DNA from: Xanthomonas sp. DAR 34887
Lineage (GTDB): Bacteria > Pseudomonadota > Gammaproteobacteria > Xanthomonadales > Xanthomonadaceae
Assembly: GCF_041245805.1 (NCBI RefSeq)
Contig: NZ_CP162490.1
Coordinates: 5,061,001-5,125,000, forward strand
DNA length: 64,000 nucleotides
Direction: 5' to 3'
A program made the position numbers and the translations under genes. The notes below the pieces were generated by a model. It ran no database searches, was not told the DNA's origin, and saw only the letters and a list, made by a program, of their open reading frames with translations. Below, in pieces: positions 44,391-53,265 of this stretch; the stretch's first letter is position 1; each line of letters starts with the position of its first letter.

Positions 44391-44893
44391 CAGGCGTAGC
44401 CCTCGCTGACGTCCAGGCGGCCGGTCTCCAGGTCCAGCTCGGTCTTCAGGTACAGGTTCAGCGGCAGCGGCTGCGCCCACATCTCCGATTCGATGAAGAA
44501 CACCAGCGAGCGCCGGTCCATGCGCCGCGCGTCGGCCTGCACGGTGACGCGCAAGGTGTCGGCGATCAGCCGCGGCTCGAACGCCAGGATCGCCTCGCGC
44601 AGACGCAGCTGCAGTGCCGCCGCGTCGATGCCGGACATGGCCACGCCGGCCAGGTCGGGGATGCCGAAGTTCAGCACCGAACGGCGCACGTCCGGATACG
44701 CATCCAACGGCTGGTCGGTGGCCAGGTTCACACAATTCAGCAGCCACGAAAGGTCGCGCATCACGCACTCGCGCAGGCGCGCGGCGGAGATCACCCGCTT
44801 GTCGCGGCTCTCCTCCTGGCGCAGCGGTTCGTCGTCGCTGAGCCGGTCCAGCAGCGAGGGCTGCAGGCGTTCCTGGGTGGTGAGTTCGGCCAT
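44390..44893 (-). CDS. tssE: T6SS baseplate protein TssE (gp25-like)
   Basis: A 167-residue lysozyme-like baseplate protein homologous to phage gp25 and lacking lysozyme activity. The opening QPSLLDRLSDDEP is diagnostic, and RECVMRDLSWLLNCVN, then SVLNFGIPDLAG, match the gp25 core. The ATG at 44891-44893 fits the family N-terminus. It follows tagJ by 13 bp and overlaps tssF. Confidence 0.95.
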   Translation of the reverse strand: MAELTTQERLQPSLLDRLSDDEPLRQEESRDKRVISAARLRECVMRDLSWLLNCVNLATDQPLDAYPDVRRSVLNFGIPDLAGVAMSGIDAAALQLRLREAILAFEPRLIADTLRVTVQADARRMDRRSLVFFIESEMWAQPLPLNLYLKTELDLETGRLDVSEGYA

Positions 44894-44906
44894 TGCAGCG
44901 CTGCGC

Positions 44907-45698
44907 TCAGGCCGGATCGAACAGGATCTGGCGCACGTCGAGCAAGGCGTGCTCGCCGGCGTCGGTGGCCCACACGCGCTGGCCCAGGCCGACGTCGCCG
45001 TCGCTGCCGCTCCAGTCGGTGCGCCGCGAAAGCAGCAGTTGGCCGTCGTCGCTGCGCTCGGTGCCGGGGTAGCGCACCGGCACGAAACCGAACGCCTCGC
45101 CGCCGTTGCGCCAGGTCACCGCCACCGGCGCCCACAGCATGTCGCGCAGGTCGGTCGGCGCTTCGAAGCGCAAAGCCTGGATGTTTGCGAACGGCACCCA
45201 GGCGTAGCCGCCGTTGACCACCAGCTCCAGGCACGGGCCGAAGCGCGGATCGGCGTCGGCGATCCACGCGAAGCGCGTGTCGTCGAGTTCGCCGGCGCTG
45301 GCCGGCGCCTGCGCGAATGCCTGCGCGCGCAACTCCGCGGCCTGCGCGTTGGCGCCTTCGGCCGACAGCCGCAGCGCCTGCAACAGCAGCGCCAGCCACG
45401 GTTCGGGCGCGCCGAGCACAGTCGGCAGGGCCTGCCAGGCGAAGACTGCCGCGCGCTGGCGTTCGGCCTGCACGGTGATCGCATAGGTGGCAGCGAGCGC
45501 GGCGTTGTCCGCGTCGAGTTCGCGGCACGCGTCGAGCTGGGCGCGGGCGCGGTCCCACTGGCCGAGCACGGCCAGCAGCTGGAACAGGAACACGCGCTGG
45601 CGCGCATCGGCCGGATGCTGGCGCACGCGTTGGGTCAGCAGTTGCAGCGCTTCGTCCGGACGCCCGTGACGCAGCAGCAGTTCGGGAGTGGTGTCCAT
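44907..45698 (-). CDS. tagJ: T6SS accessory protein TagJ (ImpE)
   Basis: A 263-residue TagJ. The N-terminal third is a TPR-like helical region (DEALQLLTQRVRQHPADARQ). The C-terminal part is the ImpE domain, with FAWIADADPRFGPCLE and VNGGYAWVPFANI. In other species TagJ binds the TssB N-terminus and may assist ClpV-dependent sheath turnover. It lies between hcp and tssE, as in many clusters with this gene. A strong hairpin in the 81-bp gap before it may lower its expression relative to hcp. Confidence 0.92.
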   Translation of the reverse strand: MDTTPELLLRHGRPDEALQLLTQRVRQHPADARQRVFLFQLLAVLGQWDRARAQLDACRELDADNAALAATYAITVQAERQRAAVFAWQALPTVLGAPEPWLALLLQALRLSAEGANAQAAELRAQAFAQAPASAGELDDTRFAWIADADPRFGPCLELVVNGGYAWVPFANIQALRFEAPTDLRDMLWAPVAVTWRNGGEAFGFVPVRYPGTERSDDGQLLLSRRTDWSGSDGDVGLGQRVWATDAGEHALLDVRQILFDPA

Positions 45699-45724
45699 GG
45701 GCTGTCCGTACGAAGGGAATGGTG

Positions 45725-45749
45725 CGGCGCCGTCGCAGCGACGGCGCCG
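45725..45749 (-). terminator. Strong hairpin downstream of hcp
   Basis: Arms CGGCGCCGTCGC (45725-45736) and GCGACGGCGCCG (45738-45749) are perfect 12-bp complements separated by one base, so the real loop opens a few pairs. A second GC hairpin lies at 45758-45776. There is no T-run, so it is more likely an attenuator or a 3' stabiliser of the hcp mRNA than a full terminator. Confidence 0.55.
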
Positions 45750-45779
45750 GGTGCGTGGCGGCCGCGGCCGCCGCCGCGA

Positions 45780-46283
45780 TCAGGCCTTGGCCACGCCCTG
45801 GATGTCGTAGGTGAATTCCTTCGCCCCGCCCTGCGCCGTGCCCTTGTCGTCCTGCGGCTGGAAGCTGTACTTGAACTTGCCGAAGTGCAGGGTCACGTTC
45901 TCGGTGAGACGATCCTCGCCGCCCGAACCGCCGGTGGACAGCGAGGTGACCAGCACGCCTTCGCTCAACTCCAGGGTCAGGAAGTCGGTCTGTTCGCCGG
46001 TGGCGTTGGTCACGTACAGCCACGCATTCTCCACGCGCGCGCCGGTGCACACCGCATCCAGCAACGCGTTGGAGCAGCCGTCGACATACTTGGTGATGGA
46101 GATGTCCTGGATGTGCGCCTTGCCGCCGCTGGCCGAACCGCCACCGGTGTGCAGGTCGCCGGAATTGCTCGCGCCCCACGACCAGGCCAGGATCGGCACC
46201 TCGCCCTTGTGCTTCTTGTGGTTGGACGCGCCTTCGATCTTGACCTTGCCGCTGCCGAACTTGATATGCATGTCGAACGCCAT
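45780..46283 (-). CDS. hcp: T6SS inner-tube protein Hcp (TssD)
   Basis: A 167-residue Hcp forming the hexameric tube. It starts MAFDMHIKF and carries GKVKIEGASNHKKHKGEVP, VLAWSWG-type ILAWSWGASNSG and ISITKYVDGCSNALLDAVC, all typical. An AGAGGAG site 7 nt before the ATG predicts high expression, and hairpins follow the gene. It is preceded by tssC in the usual order. No C-terminal effector extension is present. Confidence 0.96.
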   Translation of the reverse strand: MAFDMHIKFGSGKVKIEGASNHKKHKGEVPILAWSWGASNSGDLHTGGGSASGGKAHIQDISITKYVDGCSNALLDAVCTGARVENAWLYVTNATGEQTDFLTLELSEGVLVTSLSTGGSGGEDRLTENVTLHFGKFKYSFQPQDDKGTAQGGAKEFTYDIQGVAKA

Positions 46284-46375
46284 GGAACTGCTCCTCTAGT
46301 GGAAAACGGACAACGATGGGGCGGCGTGCGGCGCGCATCGCCTGCGCGCCGACGCCGTGGCACGAGGGCGCCGGG

Positions 46376-47869
46376 TCAGGCCTTGGCGGCCGACGGCAGC
46401 CGCGACACCAGTCGCAGCGACACGGTCAGCCCTTCCAGCTGGTAATGCGGTTTCAGGAAGAACTTGGAGGTGTAGTAGCCGGGCGCGCCCTCCACTTCCT
46501 CCACCACCACCTCGGCCGCGGCCAGCGGCTTGCGCGCCTTGGTGTCTTCGCTGGAGTTGGACGGATCGCCGTCGATGTACTGGGTGATCCAGCGGGTCAG
46601 CCACACCTGCATCTGCTCGCGATCGCTGAACGAGCCGATCTTGTCGCGCACGATGCACTTCAGGTAATGCGCGAAGCGGCAGCAGGCGAACATGTACGGC
46701 AGGCGCGCGCCCAATGCGGCATTGGCGGTGGCGTCCGGATCGTCGTACTCGTCGGGCTTGTTCAAGGACTGCGCGCTGATGAACGCGGCCATGTCCGAGT
46801 TCTTGCGGTGCACCAGCGGCATCAGTCCCATCTTGTCCAGCTCGGCCGAGCGGCGGTCGGTGATCGCCACCTCGGTCGGGCACTTCATGTCCACGCCGCC
46901 GTCGTCGGTGGGGAAGGTATGCGTGGGCAGGCCTTCGACCGCGCCGCCGGACTCGATGCCGCGGATCCGCGAACACCAGCCGTACTGCTTGAACGAACGG
47001 TTGATGTTCACCGCCATCGCATAGGCCGCGTTCTGCCAGGTGTACTTGGCCGAATCGGCGCCGGTGGTCTCTTCCTCGAAATCGAACTCTTCCACCGGAT
47101 TGGTGTTGGCCCCATACGGCAGCCGCGACAGCGTGCGCGGCATCGCCAGGCCGATGTACTTGGAATCCTCCGACTCGCGCAGCGAACGCCATGCGGCGTA
47201 GTCCGGCGTGGAGAAGATCTTGGCCAGGTCGCGCGGATTGGACAGCTCGTTCCAGTTGTCCATGCCCATCAGCTTGGGCGCGGCCGCGGAGATGAACGGC
47301 GCATGCGCGGCGGCGGCGACCTGCGCGATGCCGTTGAGCAGCTCCACGTCCGGCGGGCTGTTGTCGAAGTAGTAGTCGCCGACCAGGCAGCCGTACGGCT
47401 CGCCGCCGAGCTGGCCGTATTCCTGCTCGTAGACCTTCTTGAAGATCGGGCTCTGGTCCCAGGCGGTGCCCTTGTAGCGCTTGAGCACCTTGCCCAACTC
47501 CTTCTTGGAGATGTTGAGCACGCGGATCTTCAGCTGCTGGTCGCTCTCGGTGTTGTTGACCAGGTAGTGCAGGCCGCGCCAGGCGCCTTCCAGCTGCTGC
47601 ATGTCGGCGTGATGCAGGATGTGGTTGAGCTGCTCGCTGAGCTTGCGGTCGATCTCGGCGATGTAGGCCTTGATCGTCTGCGACACGTCCTCGCTGACCA
47701 CATCGCTGCGGCTGAGCACCTGCTCGGCCAGCGTGCGCACCGCCGACTCCACTTCCTCCTTGGCGCGCTCGCTCTTGGGCTTGAATTCGCGGTTCAGCAG
47801 CGCGGCGAAATCGCCCGCTTCCAGAACCTGTGTGGCGCTGCCGGCTTCGGCCAGTTGTTCGCTCGCCAT
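46376..47869 (-). CDS. tssC: T6SS contractile sheath large subunit TssC
   Basis: A 497-residue TssC, the usual length. It has EGAWRGLHYLVNNTESDQQLKIRV across the conserved region, LNISKKEL, PYGCLVGDYYFD and the C-terminal YYTSKFFLKPHYQLEGL, which faces the next sheath subunit. TssC and TssB form the contractile sheath handles and core. It starts 3 bp after the tssB stop with ATG at 47867-47869. Confidence 0.97.
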   Translation of the reverse strand: MASEQLAEAGSATQVLEAGDFAALLNREFKPKSERAKEEVESAVRTLAEQVLSRSDVVSEDVSQTIKAYIAEIDRKLSEQLNHILHHADMQQLEGAWRGLHYLVNNTESDQQLKIRVLNISKKELGKVLKRYKGTAWDQSPIFKKVYEQEYGQLGGEPYGCLVGDYYFDNSPPDVELLNGIAQVAAAAHAPFISAAAPKLMGMDNWNELSNPRDLAKIFSTPDYAAWRSLRESEDSKYIGLAMPRTLSRLPYGANTNPVEEFDFEEETTGADSAKYTWQNAAYAMAVNINRSFKQYGWCSRIRGIESGGAVEGLPTHTFPTDDGGVDMKCPTEVAITDRRSAELDKMGLMPLVHRKNSDMAAFISAQSLNKPDEYDDPDATANAALGARLPYMFACCRFAHYLKCIVRDKIGSFSDREQMQVWLTRWITQYIDGDPSNSSEDTKARKPLAAAEVVVEEVEGAPGYYTSKFFLKPHYQLEGLTVSLRLVSRLPSAAKA

Positions 47870-47872
47870 GGC

Positions 47873-48379
47873 TCAGCCCTCCTTCGGATCGGCAGGCTTG
47901 GCCGCCGACACCAGCGACTGCAGCAGGGCCGGATCGCGCAGCGCCTGCGCGATCAGGTTCTCGGCGCCGGCCTTGCCGTCCATGTAGGTGTCCAGATTGG
48001 CCAGCTGGGTGCGTGCCTCCAGCAACTTGGCCAGCGGCTCGACCTTGCGCGCGACCGCCGCCGGCGAGAAGTCGTCCATGCTCTCGAAGGTGATGTCCAC
48101 CGCCAGTTCGCCTTCGCCGGTGAGCGTGTTGGGCACCTTGAAGGTGGCGCGCGGGCGCATCGACTGCAGGCGGCTGTCGAAGTTGTCCACGTCGATCTCC
48201 AGCGCCTTGCGTTCCTCCAGCGACGGCAGCTCGCCGGCATTGGCGCCGGACAGGTCCGACATCACTCCCATCACGAACGGGATCTGCACTTTTTTCTGCG
48301 CGCCGTAGACCTCCACGTCGTACTCGATCTGTACCCGTGGCGCCCGATTGCGCGCGATGAACTTCTGACTGTTTGCCAT
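47873..48379 (-). CDS. tssB: T6SS contractile sheath small subunit TssB
   Basis: A 168-residue TssB. The opening QKFIARNRAPRVQIEYDVE is diagnostic, and PFVMGVMSDLSG and LEERKALEIDVDNFD follow. The C-terminal helix region (LANLDTYMDGKAGAE) contacts ClpV. The ATG at 48377-48379 is preceded by GGAG; longer frames run through the leader. It heads the largest T6SS unit, with a leader of about 290 nt back to the shared 16-bp motif. Confidence 0.96.
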   Translation of the reverse strand: MANSQKFIARNRAPRVQIEYDVEVYGAQKKVQIPFVMGVMSDLSGANAGELPSLEERKALEIDVDNFDSRLQSMRPRATFKVPNTLTGEGELAVDITFESMDDFSPAAVARKVEPLAKLLEARTQLANLDTYMDGKAGAENLIAQALRDPALLQSLVSAAKPADPKEG

Positions 48380-48798
48380 TGCCTCGTCTCCGATTGAGCT
48401 TTTCGACCCGGCCTGCCGGCGATGCCGGGCAGGACGGCCGCGCCTCTGCCGCCGGTGGATCCCCGGGACGCCGACGCGAAACGCCGGCGGCGCTCCCCCA
48501 TCGCGCGCTCGCCGCCGTTTCGCCTCCACGTTCCCCTTGCGCCGTCGGCACGCGGGCAGATCGCCGCACACCGGGCATCGCGTGCCGTGCGTCGCGCCGA
48601 TCCCCCGGCGCATCCCCTGCACGGCGCTTTTCAGCGATGCGGCGAGTCTAGGAATGGCCCTGCGGGACCACCCGACATTTCGTCTCAGTCAGGGCCATGT
48701 CTACGCCCGTGCACAAAACGTGAAATCGATGATGGGTTTGTCGCGCTTCTGCCGGTTGTACCGATGACAGGCCCAGGGGTGGGCCGCGACCGCCGCAG
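48380..48798. other. Divergent intergenic region between tssB and the AraC-type regulator
   Basis: This 419-bp stretch holds the tssB leader, the 16-bp motif (48673-48688) and the regulator's upstream region. No coding signal was accepted. Its length is consistent with two divergent promoters. Confidence 0.5.
48673..48688 (-). promoter_or_regulatory. T6SS-associated 16-bp motif upstream of tssB
   Basis: CTGAGACGAAATGTCG on the minus strand is identical to the vgrG copy. It lies 293 nt before the tssB ATG and 110 bp before the divergent regulator gene. Confidence 0.65.
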
Positions 48799-49320
48799 AT
48801 GACCACGTCCCGCACCATCACCGTACCGGCGCGCATGCAGGTGCGCGCGCACCTCGCCGACGCCGGCGAGCCGCTGCTGATCGACCTGCTGGCCTACATC
48901 GAAGAGAACATCGGCGAACCGGACCTGGGCGGGGACATGTTGCTGGCGGCGTTTCCGCTGTCGCGCGCCAGCTTGTACCGGCTGTTCCAGGCGCGCGGCG
49001 GCGTAGCCAGCTACATCCGCGAGCAGCGCCTGCGCACCGCGCACCGCTACCTGCAGCTGCACCCGCAATGCAGCCTGACCTGGTTGTTGTACGAAATGGG
49101 CTTCGCCTCGGAACGGCAGTTCCAGCGCGCGTTCCAGGCCCGCTTCGGCATGTCGCCGGCGCAATGGCGCAAGGCGTGCCGCGCGGCGCCGTGCCAACCC
49201 AAGGAAGAGCGTCGCGGCCCCTACATCCCGATGTGGCGGATCATCCGCGAACTGTGCCGCACCTCGATGGTGGACGATGCGCCGGTGTACGCGCCGGCCG
49301 AGCCGGCGACGGCGCAGTAG
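48799..49320 (+). CDS. AraC-family transcriptional regulator next to the T6SS
   Basis: A 173-residue DNA-binding protein. Residues about 25-128 form the double helix-turn-helix AraC domain: ASLYRLFQARGGVASYIREQ and RQFQRAFQARFGMSPAQWRK are conserved recognition-helix blocks, and LRTAHRYLQ joins them. There is no N-terminal effector-binding domain. A C-terminal tail of about 40 residues (GPYIPMWRIIRELC) is extra. It is transcribed divergently from tssB, with the shared 16-bp motif between them, so it is a good candidate for a local T6SS regulator. The ATG at 48799 has only a weak ribosome-binding site. Confidence 0.88.
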   Translation: MTTSRTITVPARMQVRAHLADAGEPLLIDLLAYIEENIGEPDLGGDMLLAAFPLSRASLYRLFQARGGVASYIREQRLRTAHRYLQLHPQCSLTWLLYEMGFASERQFQRAFQARFGMSPAQWRKACRAAPCQPKEERRGPYIPMWRIIRELCRTSMVDDAPVYAPAEPATAQ

Positions 49321-49336
49321 CGCGCCGCGCTTCCCC

Positions 49337-49408
49337 TGTAGGAGCGGCTTCAGCCGCGACAGAATCTTTCCCCAGCGCGAGCCTGTCGCGGCTGAAGCCG
49401 CTCCTACA
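49337..49408. repeat. REP palindrome pair
   Basis: Arms at 49337-49360 and 49385-49408 are perfect inverted GTAGGAGCGGCTTCAGCC copies, lying between the convergent regulator and uspA genes. Confidence 0.92.
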
Positions 49409-49433
49409 GGGCGCGTCGCCCTGGAACCGTGCC

Positions 49434-49880
49434 TCAGCGAATCACCAGCACCGGCACCTGGCTGCGCGCCAGCACCTCGGCGGTCTGGCTGCCGAGCAAT
49501 ACCCGGCTCATGCCGCGGCGGCCGTGCGAGGTCATCACGATCAGATCGCAGCGGTGCGCGGTGGCGATGTCGATGATGCCCTCGGCCGCATAGCGATCGA
49601 GTACATGGCAGCCGTGCGCGATCACGCCGGTGGCCTCGGCGGCGGCCAGCGCCGGCGCCAGGATCTTCTGCGCGCCTTCTTCCCGATCCTGCCGGTATTC
49701 GGGCGTGGCCTCGTAGCCCACGCTCCAACCCATCGCGTCGTACATGCCCATCGCCCAGGGCTCGGACACGGTGACCACATCCACTTCCGCACCAAGCCTG
49801 GCAGCCAGCGCCAGGCCCTGCTGCAGCCCCTTGGCGGACAACTCGGAACCATCGATCGCGATCAGAATGCGCTGGTACAT
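49434..49880 (-). CDS. Universal stress protein (UspA family)
   Basis: A 148-residue single-domain USP. It begins YQRILIAIDGSELSAKGL and has the ATP-binding motif SHGRRGMSRVLLGSQT (G-2x-G-9x-G-[ST] type) before VPVLVI. It is therefore probably an ATP-binding stress protein. It is monocistronic, 79 bp before the next minus-strand gene, and bordered by a REP pair. Targets unknown. Confidence 0.93.
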   Translation of the reverse strand: MYQRILIAIDGSELSAKGLQQGLALAARLGAEVDVVTVSEPWAMGMYDAMGWSVGYEATPEYRQDREEGAQKILAPALAAAEATGVIAHGCHVLDRYAAEGIIDIATAHRCDLIVMTSHGRRGMSRVLLGSQTAEVLARSQVPVLVIR

Positions 49881-49959
49881 CTGCGTGCTCCGGTAGCGCC
49901 GCTCGCAGCGGCATGGGCAGCATTGGACACCCGGCGCGGACGCCGCGCCTTGACCCGGA

Positions 49960-50526
49960 TCAATTTCCGGGCGATCGCGGCGCCAGCGCGCGTGCCGGAT
50001 TGCCGGCCACGCGCGCGCCGGCAGGCACGTCGCGGGTGACCACGCTGCCTGCGCCGATCACCGCATCGTCGCCGATCGTCACCCCGGGCAGCACGATCGC
50101 CCCGCCACCGATCCACACATTGCGGCCGATCGTCAGCGGCCGGCCGAATTCCAGCCCGGCCGCACGCTGCGCCGCATCGCGCGGATGGTCGGCCGCATAC
50201 AGCTGCACCGCCGGCCCGATCTGCGTGCCGTCGCCGATGCTGATCTTGCAGACGTCCAGGATCACGCAATTGAAGTTGAGGAACACGTCCTCGCCGAGGA
50301 AGACGTTGTAGCCGTAGTCGCAATGGAACGGCGGCCGCACCACCGCCCCGCGTCCGACCGCGCCCAACTGCTCGGCCAGCAACGCGCGCCGCGTCGCCGG
50401 GGGTTCGGCCAACGCCGCGTTGTAGCGCACCATCCACGCCTTGGCCGCGGCCTGGTCGGCCTGCAACTGCGCATCGCCGGGGCGATACGGCTCGCCGGCC
50501 AGCATCTTGTCTTTCTCGCTACGCAT
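49960..50526 (-). CDS. Maltose/galactoside O-acetyltransferase family protein
   Basis: A 188-residue left-handed beta-helix (hexapeptide repeat) acetyltransferase that moves acetyl from acetyl-CoA to a sugar. The N-terminal Mac domain has EKDKMLAGEPYRPGD. The catalytic region has the histidine in YAADHPRD, and the repeats include IGRNVWIGGGAIVLPGV and GAGSVVTRDVPAG. Closest in architecture to Maa and LacA; the true acceptor is not predictable. The ATG at 50524-50526 fits the family start. Confidence 0.9.
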   Translation of the reverse strand: MRSEKDKMLAGEPYRPGDAQLQADQAAAKAWMVRYNAALAEPPATRRALLAEQLGAVGRGAVVRPPFHCDYGYNVFLGEDVFLNFNCVILDVCKISIGDGTQIGPAVQLYAADHPRDAAQRAAGLEFGRPLTIGRNVWIGGGAIVLPGVTIGDDAVIGAGSVVTRDVPAGARVAGNPARALAPRSPGN

Positions 50527-50725
50527 CCTGCCCTCCCAGGCATTGGAGAGGGCACATCATCGCATCGGCGGAGGTGATCCGGTGCTCGATGGAGGGCGCG
50601 CCATGCAGCGCCCGGCGCAGCGGGTCGCATCGGCGGTCAATCAAGCCCAGCCCACTGCGGAAATTTAACGCTGCCGGTACACGAAGGTGACACACTTTTC
50701 CGTGTCAGCAGCAAGGAACGCGCCA

Positions 50726-51376
50726 ATGCGGCTACCACGAACGTCTTCGCTCCTGAGCGCCTTCCTCTGCGCAACGGCGGTCTGCGCCTGCGCGCAAACT
50801 CCAAAGAAGTCAGTGATGCCCGCGAATGGAGTAGCCCCCATGTCCACATCCGAAGCGCCGCAAACCAACAATCCCGCGCTCAGTGCCGAGGAAATCGGCA
50901 TGCGGTTCTTGACGCTGCTGAAGGGATTGAAATCGCGGGACGATTTGAGCCTTGAGCGCGTCCAGGAGATCGTCGGCCTCACCCTGAAGCACGTTTCCTA
51001 TCCCAAGGAAAGCCTTGAGTCCTATTTCTATGTCCAGCCACTAGGGAGCGGCTGGAGTTATTCCCTTGACTTCGTCCCCGAGTCGGCGTCGCTCAAAAAG
51101 GGCGTCAGCCTGTCTTTCGAACATGAAAAAGATGAGTTTTCAGAGATGAGTGCGGTTTGCGCGCTCGACTTCGATCACTACGACAAGGCGTTGCAGGAAA
51201 TGGGATTCGTCGTCTCTCCGGTCTACGGCGAGATCGGGCAGCTGCAAAGCTGGCGTTACACGAAATTCGCGGAGGACGGAACCGGGGGCGACATCGATCT
51301 GTCGATCATCCCCCAGAATCTGGTCGCAGGCTCGCCGGGACGGATGTGCGTGAAATCGATCGGTACCTTGAACTAG
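50726..51376 (+). CDS. Putative lipoprotein immunity protein (X-Tfi) for the adjacent T4SS effector
   Basis: A 216-residue exported protein. The ATG at 50726 has AAGGA 7 nt upstream, better than the GTG 13 codons earlier. The signal peptide (LLSAFLCATAV) ends in VCAC, a plausible lipobox. The mature part has YFYVQPLGSGWSYSLDFVP, then LQSWRYTKFAEDGTGGDID; no named family was recognised. It ends 18 bp before a gene encoding an X-T4SS effector. In Xanthomonas such effectors are normally paired with a periplasmic lipoprotein that protects the producer, so the immunity role rests on position and export signal. Confidence 0.65.
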   Translation: MRLPRTSSLLSAFLCATAVCACAQTPKKSVMPANGVAPMSTSEAPQTNNPALSAEEIGMRFLTLLKGLKSRDDLSLERVQEIVGLTLKHVSYPKESLESYFYVQPLGSGWSYSLDFVPESASLKKGVSLSFEHEKDEFSEMSAVCALDFDHYDKALQEMGFVVSPVYGEIGQLQSWRYTKFAEDGTGGDIDLSIIPQNLVAGSPGRMCVKSIGTLN

Positions 51377-51394
51377 CCGAGACAGGAGCAGCCA

Positions 51395-53265
51395 GTGGCA
51401 AACTCCAGCCCACAACTCGAAGCCGCGATCGCACAGTTCGCCAGCCAACAAGGCGTCAGCGCTGACCAGGTCGCACAGCTGCGCTCGGCAATCACCGCCG
51501 ATGCCACCTTGTTGCGGCAATTCGATCAACAGGCGCAGGCAGGCCACTTGCGTGGCTTCGCCCTTCAAGGCGCGAACGGTACGGTACCGAACCTGGCGGG
51601 TAGCTACGACATCCAGAGTGGCGTAGTGACGCTGCCGGCTGCAAGCTTCCAACCCTCTGCAACGGCAGCGAGCAGCGACTTGAAGGCGACGCTGCAAGTC
51701 CAACAGATGTTGGTCGAATTCGGTCACAGCACGTACCAGGGCGCCGCACGAAACAATCATCCTGTTACCCAGGACATGCTCGACAATTTGCAGTCCACCA
51801 TCAACGGCTCACCCGTCTTGGCCGATGAAATAAAGAAGGCGACGGCGATTGCACCGGGGGAGCAACGCGCCCCGATCGAGAGCTTTGGATTTGTCGGACC
51901 TGGCACCACTGCGGGCGGCACTTATGATGGCGACAACAGGTCGATGAATCTGCCGCCGCTGGGATTGCAAACGCGGTCTGCCAGCAATCCTCAAGGCAGA
52001 TTCAACGACACGGACATGACCTTCGTGCTGGGGCATGAAATTCAGCACAGCTTCAATCATCCGGCAAAGACCCAGGCGACGGCCGACTTCTTGCGCGACA
52101 TCGCTGCGCAAGCCCGGGTTAGAGCACCGATTCACGACTATACGGACGAGTTGCGCGCCTACATCCAGGCTGGAAGAGAGGATGAAGCCAAGGCCGAGAT
52201 TGCCGGGTGGAACGCGTTGTTGAGCAAGGAAAAGCAAAGCAACCCGAATTCCGGCCTTGCCGCGATGTATCAGACCCGCAACGATCGCGTTCTGGACTTT
52301 GTCGAAAGAGACACCGCGACACGCGCGATAAATCCAAGGCCTGGCCTTTCGTTCAACCAGGACGGCACCCTCTCGCAGACGCCGGGCAATATCGCCGCGA
52401 TGGGCCACCATTACTTCGATCGTCCCTCGCCGAACTATCCACAACCCGGCCAGCGCCCCGTCAGCATCGGCGAACACAAGGACCATGCCGGCAACCTCCA
52501 GCCCACAGCCGACTACCCCAACTACTACGGCACGTGGGCGGTGGAAAAGATCGTGCAGGCGGAGGACCAGGCCAATGTGACGTTCCAGGGCGCCAGGCCC
52601 AGGGTCACCATCGACATGGCCGGGCTTCGATTGAGAGAAGACCTGATCGAGAACGAGGGACTGGACCTGGGCCGCAACAAGACGCCCCGGCCCTACTACG
52701 ACAGCAGCCAGACGCCGCCGGCGCTGCATCATTTCGATCACACCCAGGATGGCAGCGTCAGCCCTGCACAGGACCATACCTACGTGCCGGCGACCGCCGC
52801 CGCGCCTGCTGCCGCTGCGTTCGGCCCGGACGATCCAGCCCATCCGACCATGCCATGCTGGAGCAGATCCGCGGTGGCGTGCGCAAGATCGACGAAGGGA
52901 TCGGCAAGCCCTACGACGCCATGAGCGAATGCGTCAGCCGCAGCCTGCTGGCCGCGTGCAAGGACAACCGTGAGGCTTACCCCAACGCGGGCAACCAGTC
53001 GCTTGCGGAGAACGCACTGGGCCGCGTCGATCATGTGTTGATGGGCAAGACCGGCAATATCTTCGCCGTGGAAGGCGCACTGGATGATCCCGCGCACAAG
53101 CGCGCGCATGTGTCGATCGAACAGGCCATCCAGACGCCGGTCGAACAATCGGACGCGAAACTGCAGCTGGCCAATCACGCCATCGCCCAAGAGCGGCAAC
53201 TGGCGCAGCAGCAGGAGCTGTCGCGCAGCGTCAACGATCCCGGCCAGGGCGGACCCACCCGGTAG
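51395..53265 (+). pseudogene. X-T4SS effector (X-Tfe) with HExxH metallopeptidase-like domain and XVIPCD, frameshifted
   Basis: The first frame (GTG at 51395, AGGAG at 6 nt) encodes 509 residues to a TGA at 52922-52924. It has a zincin-like motif GHEIQHSFNHP (H214, E215, H218) in a helical context. The C-terminal secretion domain XVIPCD is only recovered in another frame to a TAG at 53263-53265: HAMLEQIRGGV, then VDHVLMGKTGNIFAVEG and LDDPAHKRAHVSIEQ. Adding one G after 52846 restores DPAHPDHAMLEQ, the usual XVIPCD opening. So one base has been lost. Either the effector is inactive for secretion or the base is a sequencing error. The T4SS itself is not in this window. Confidence 0.85.
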
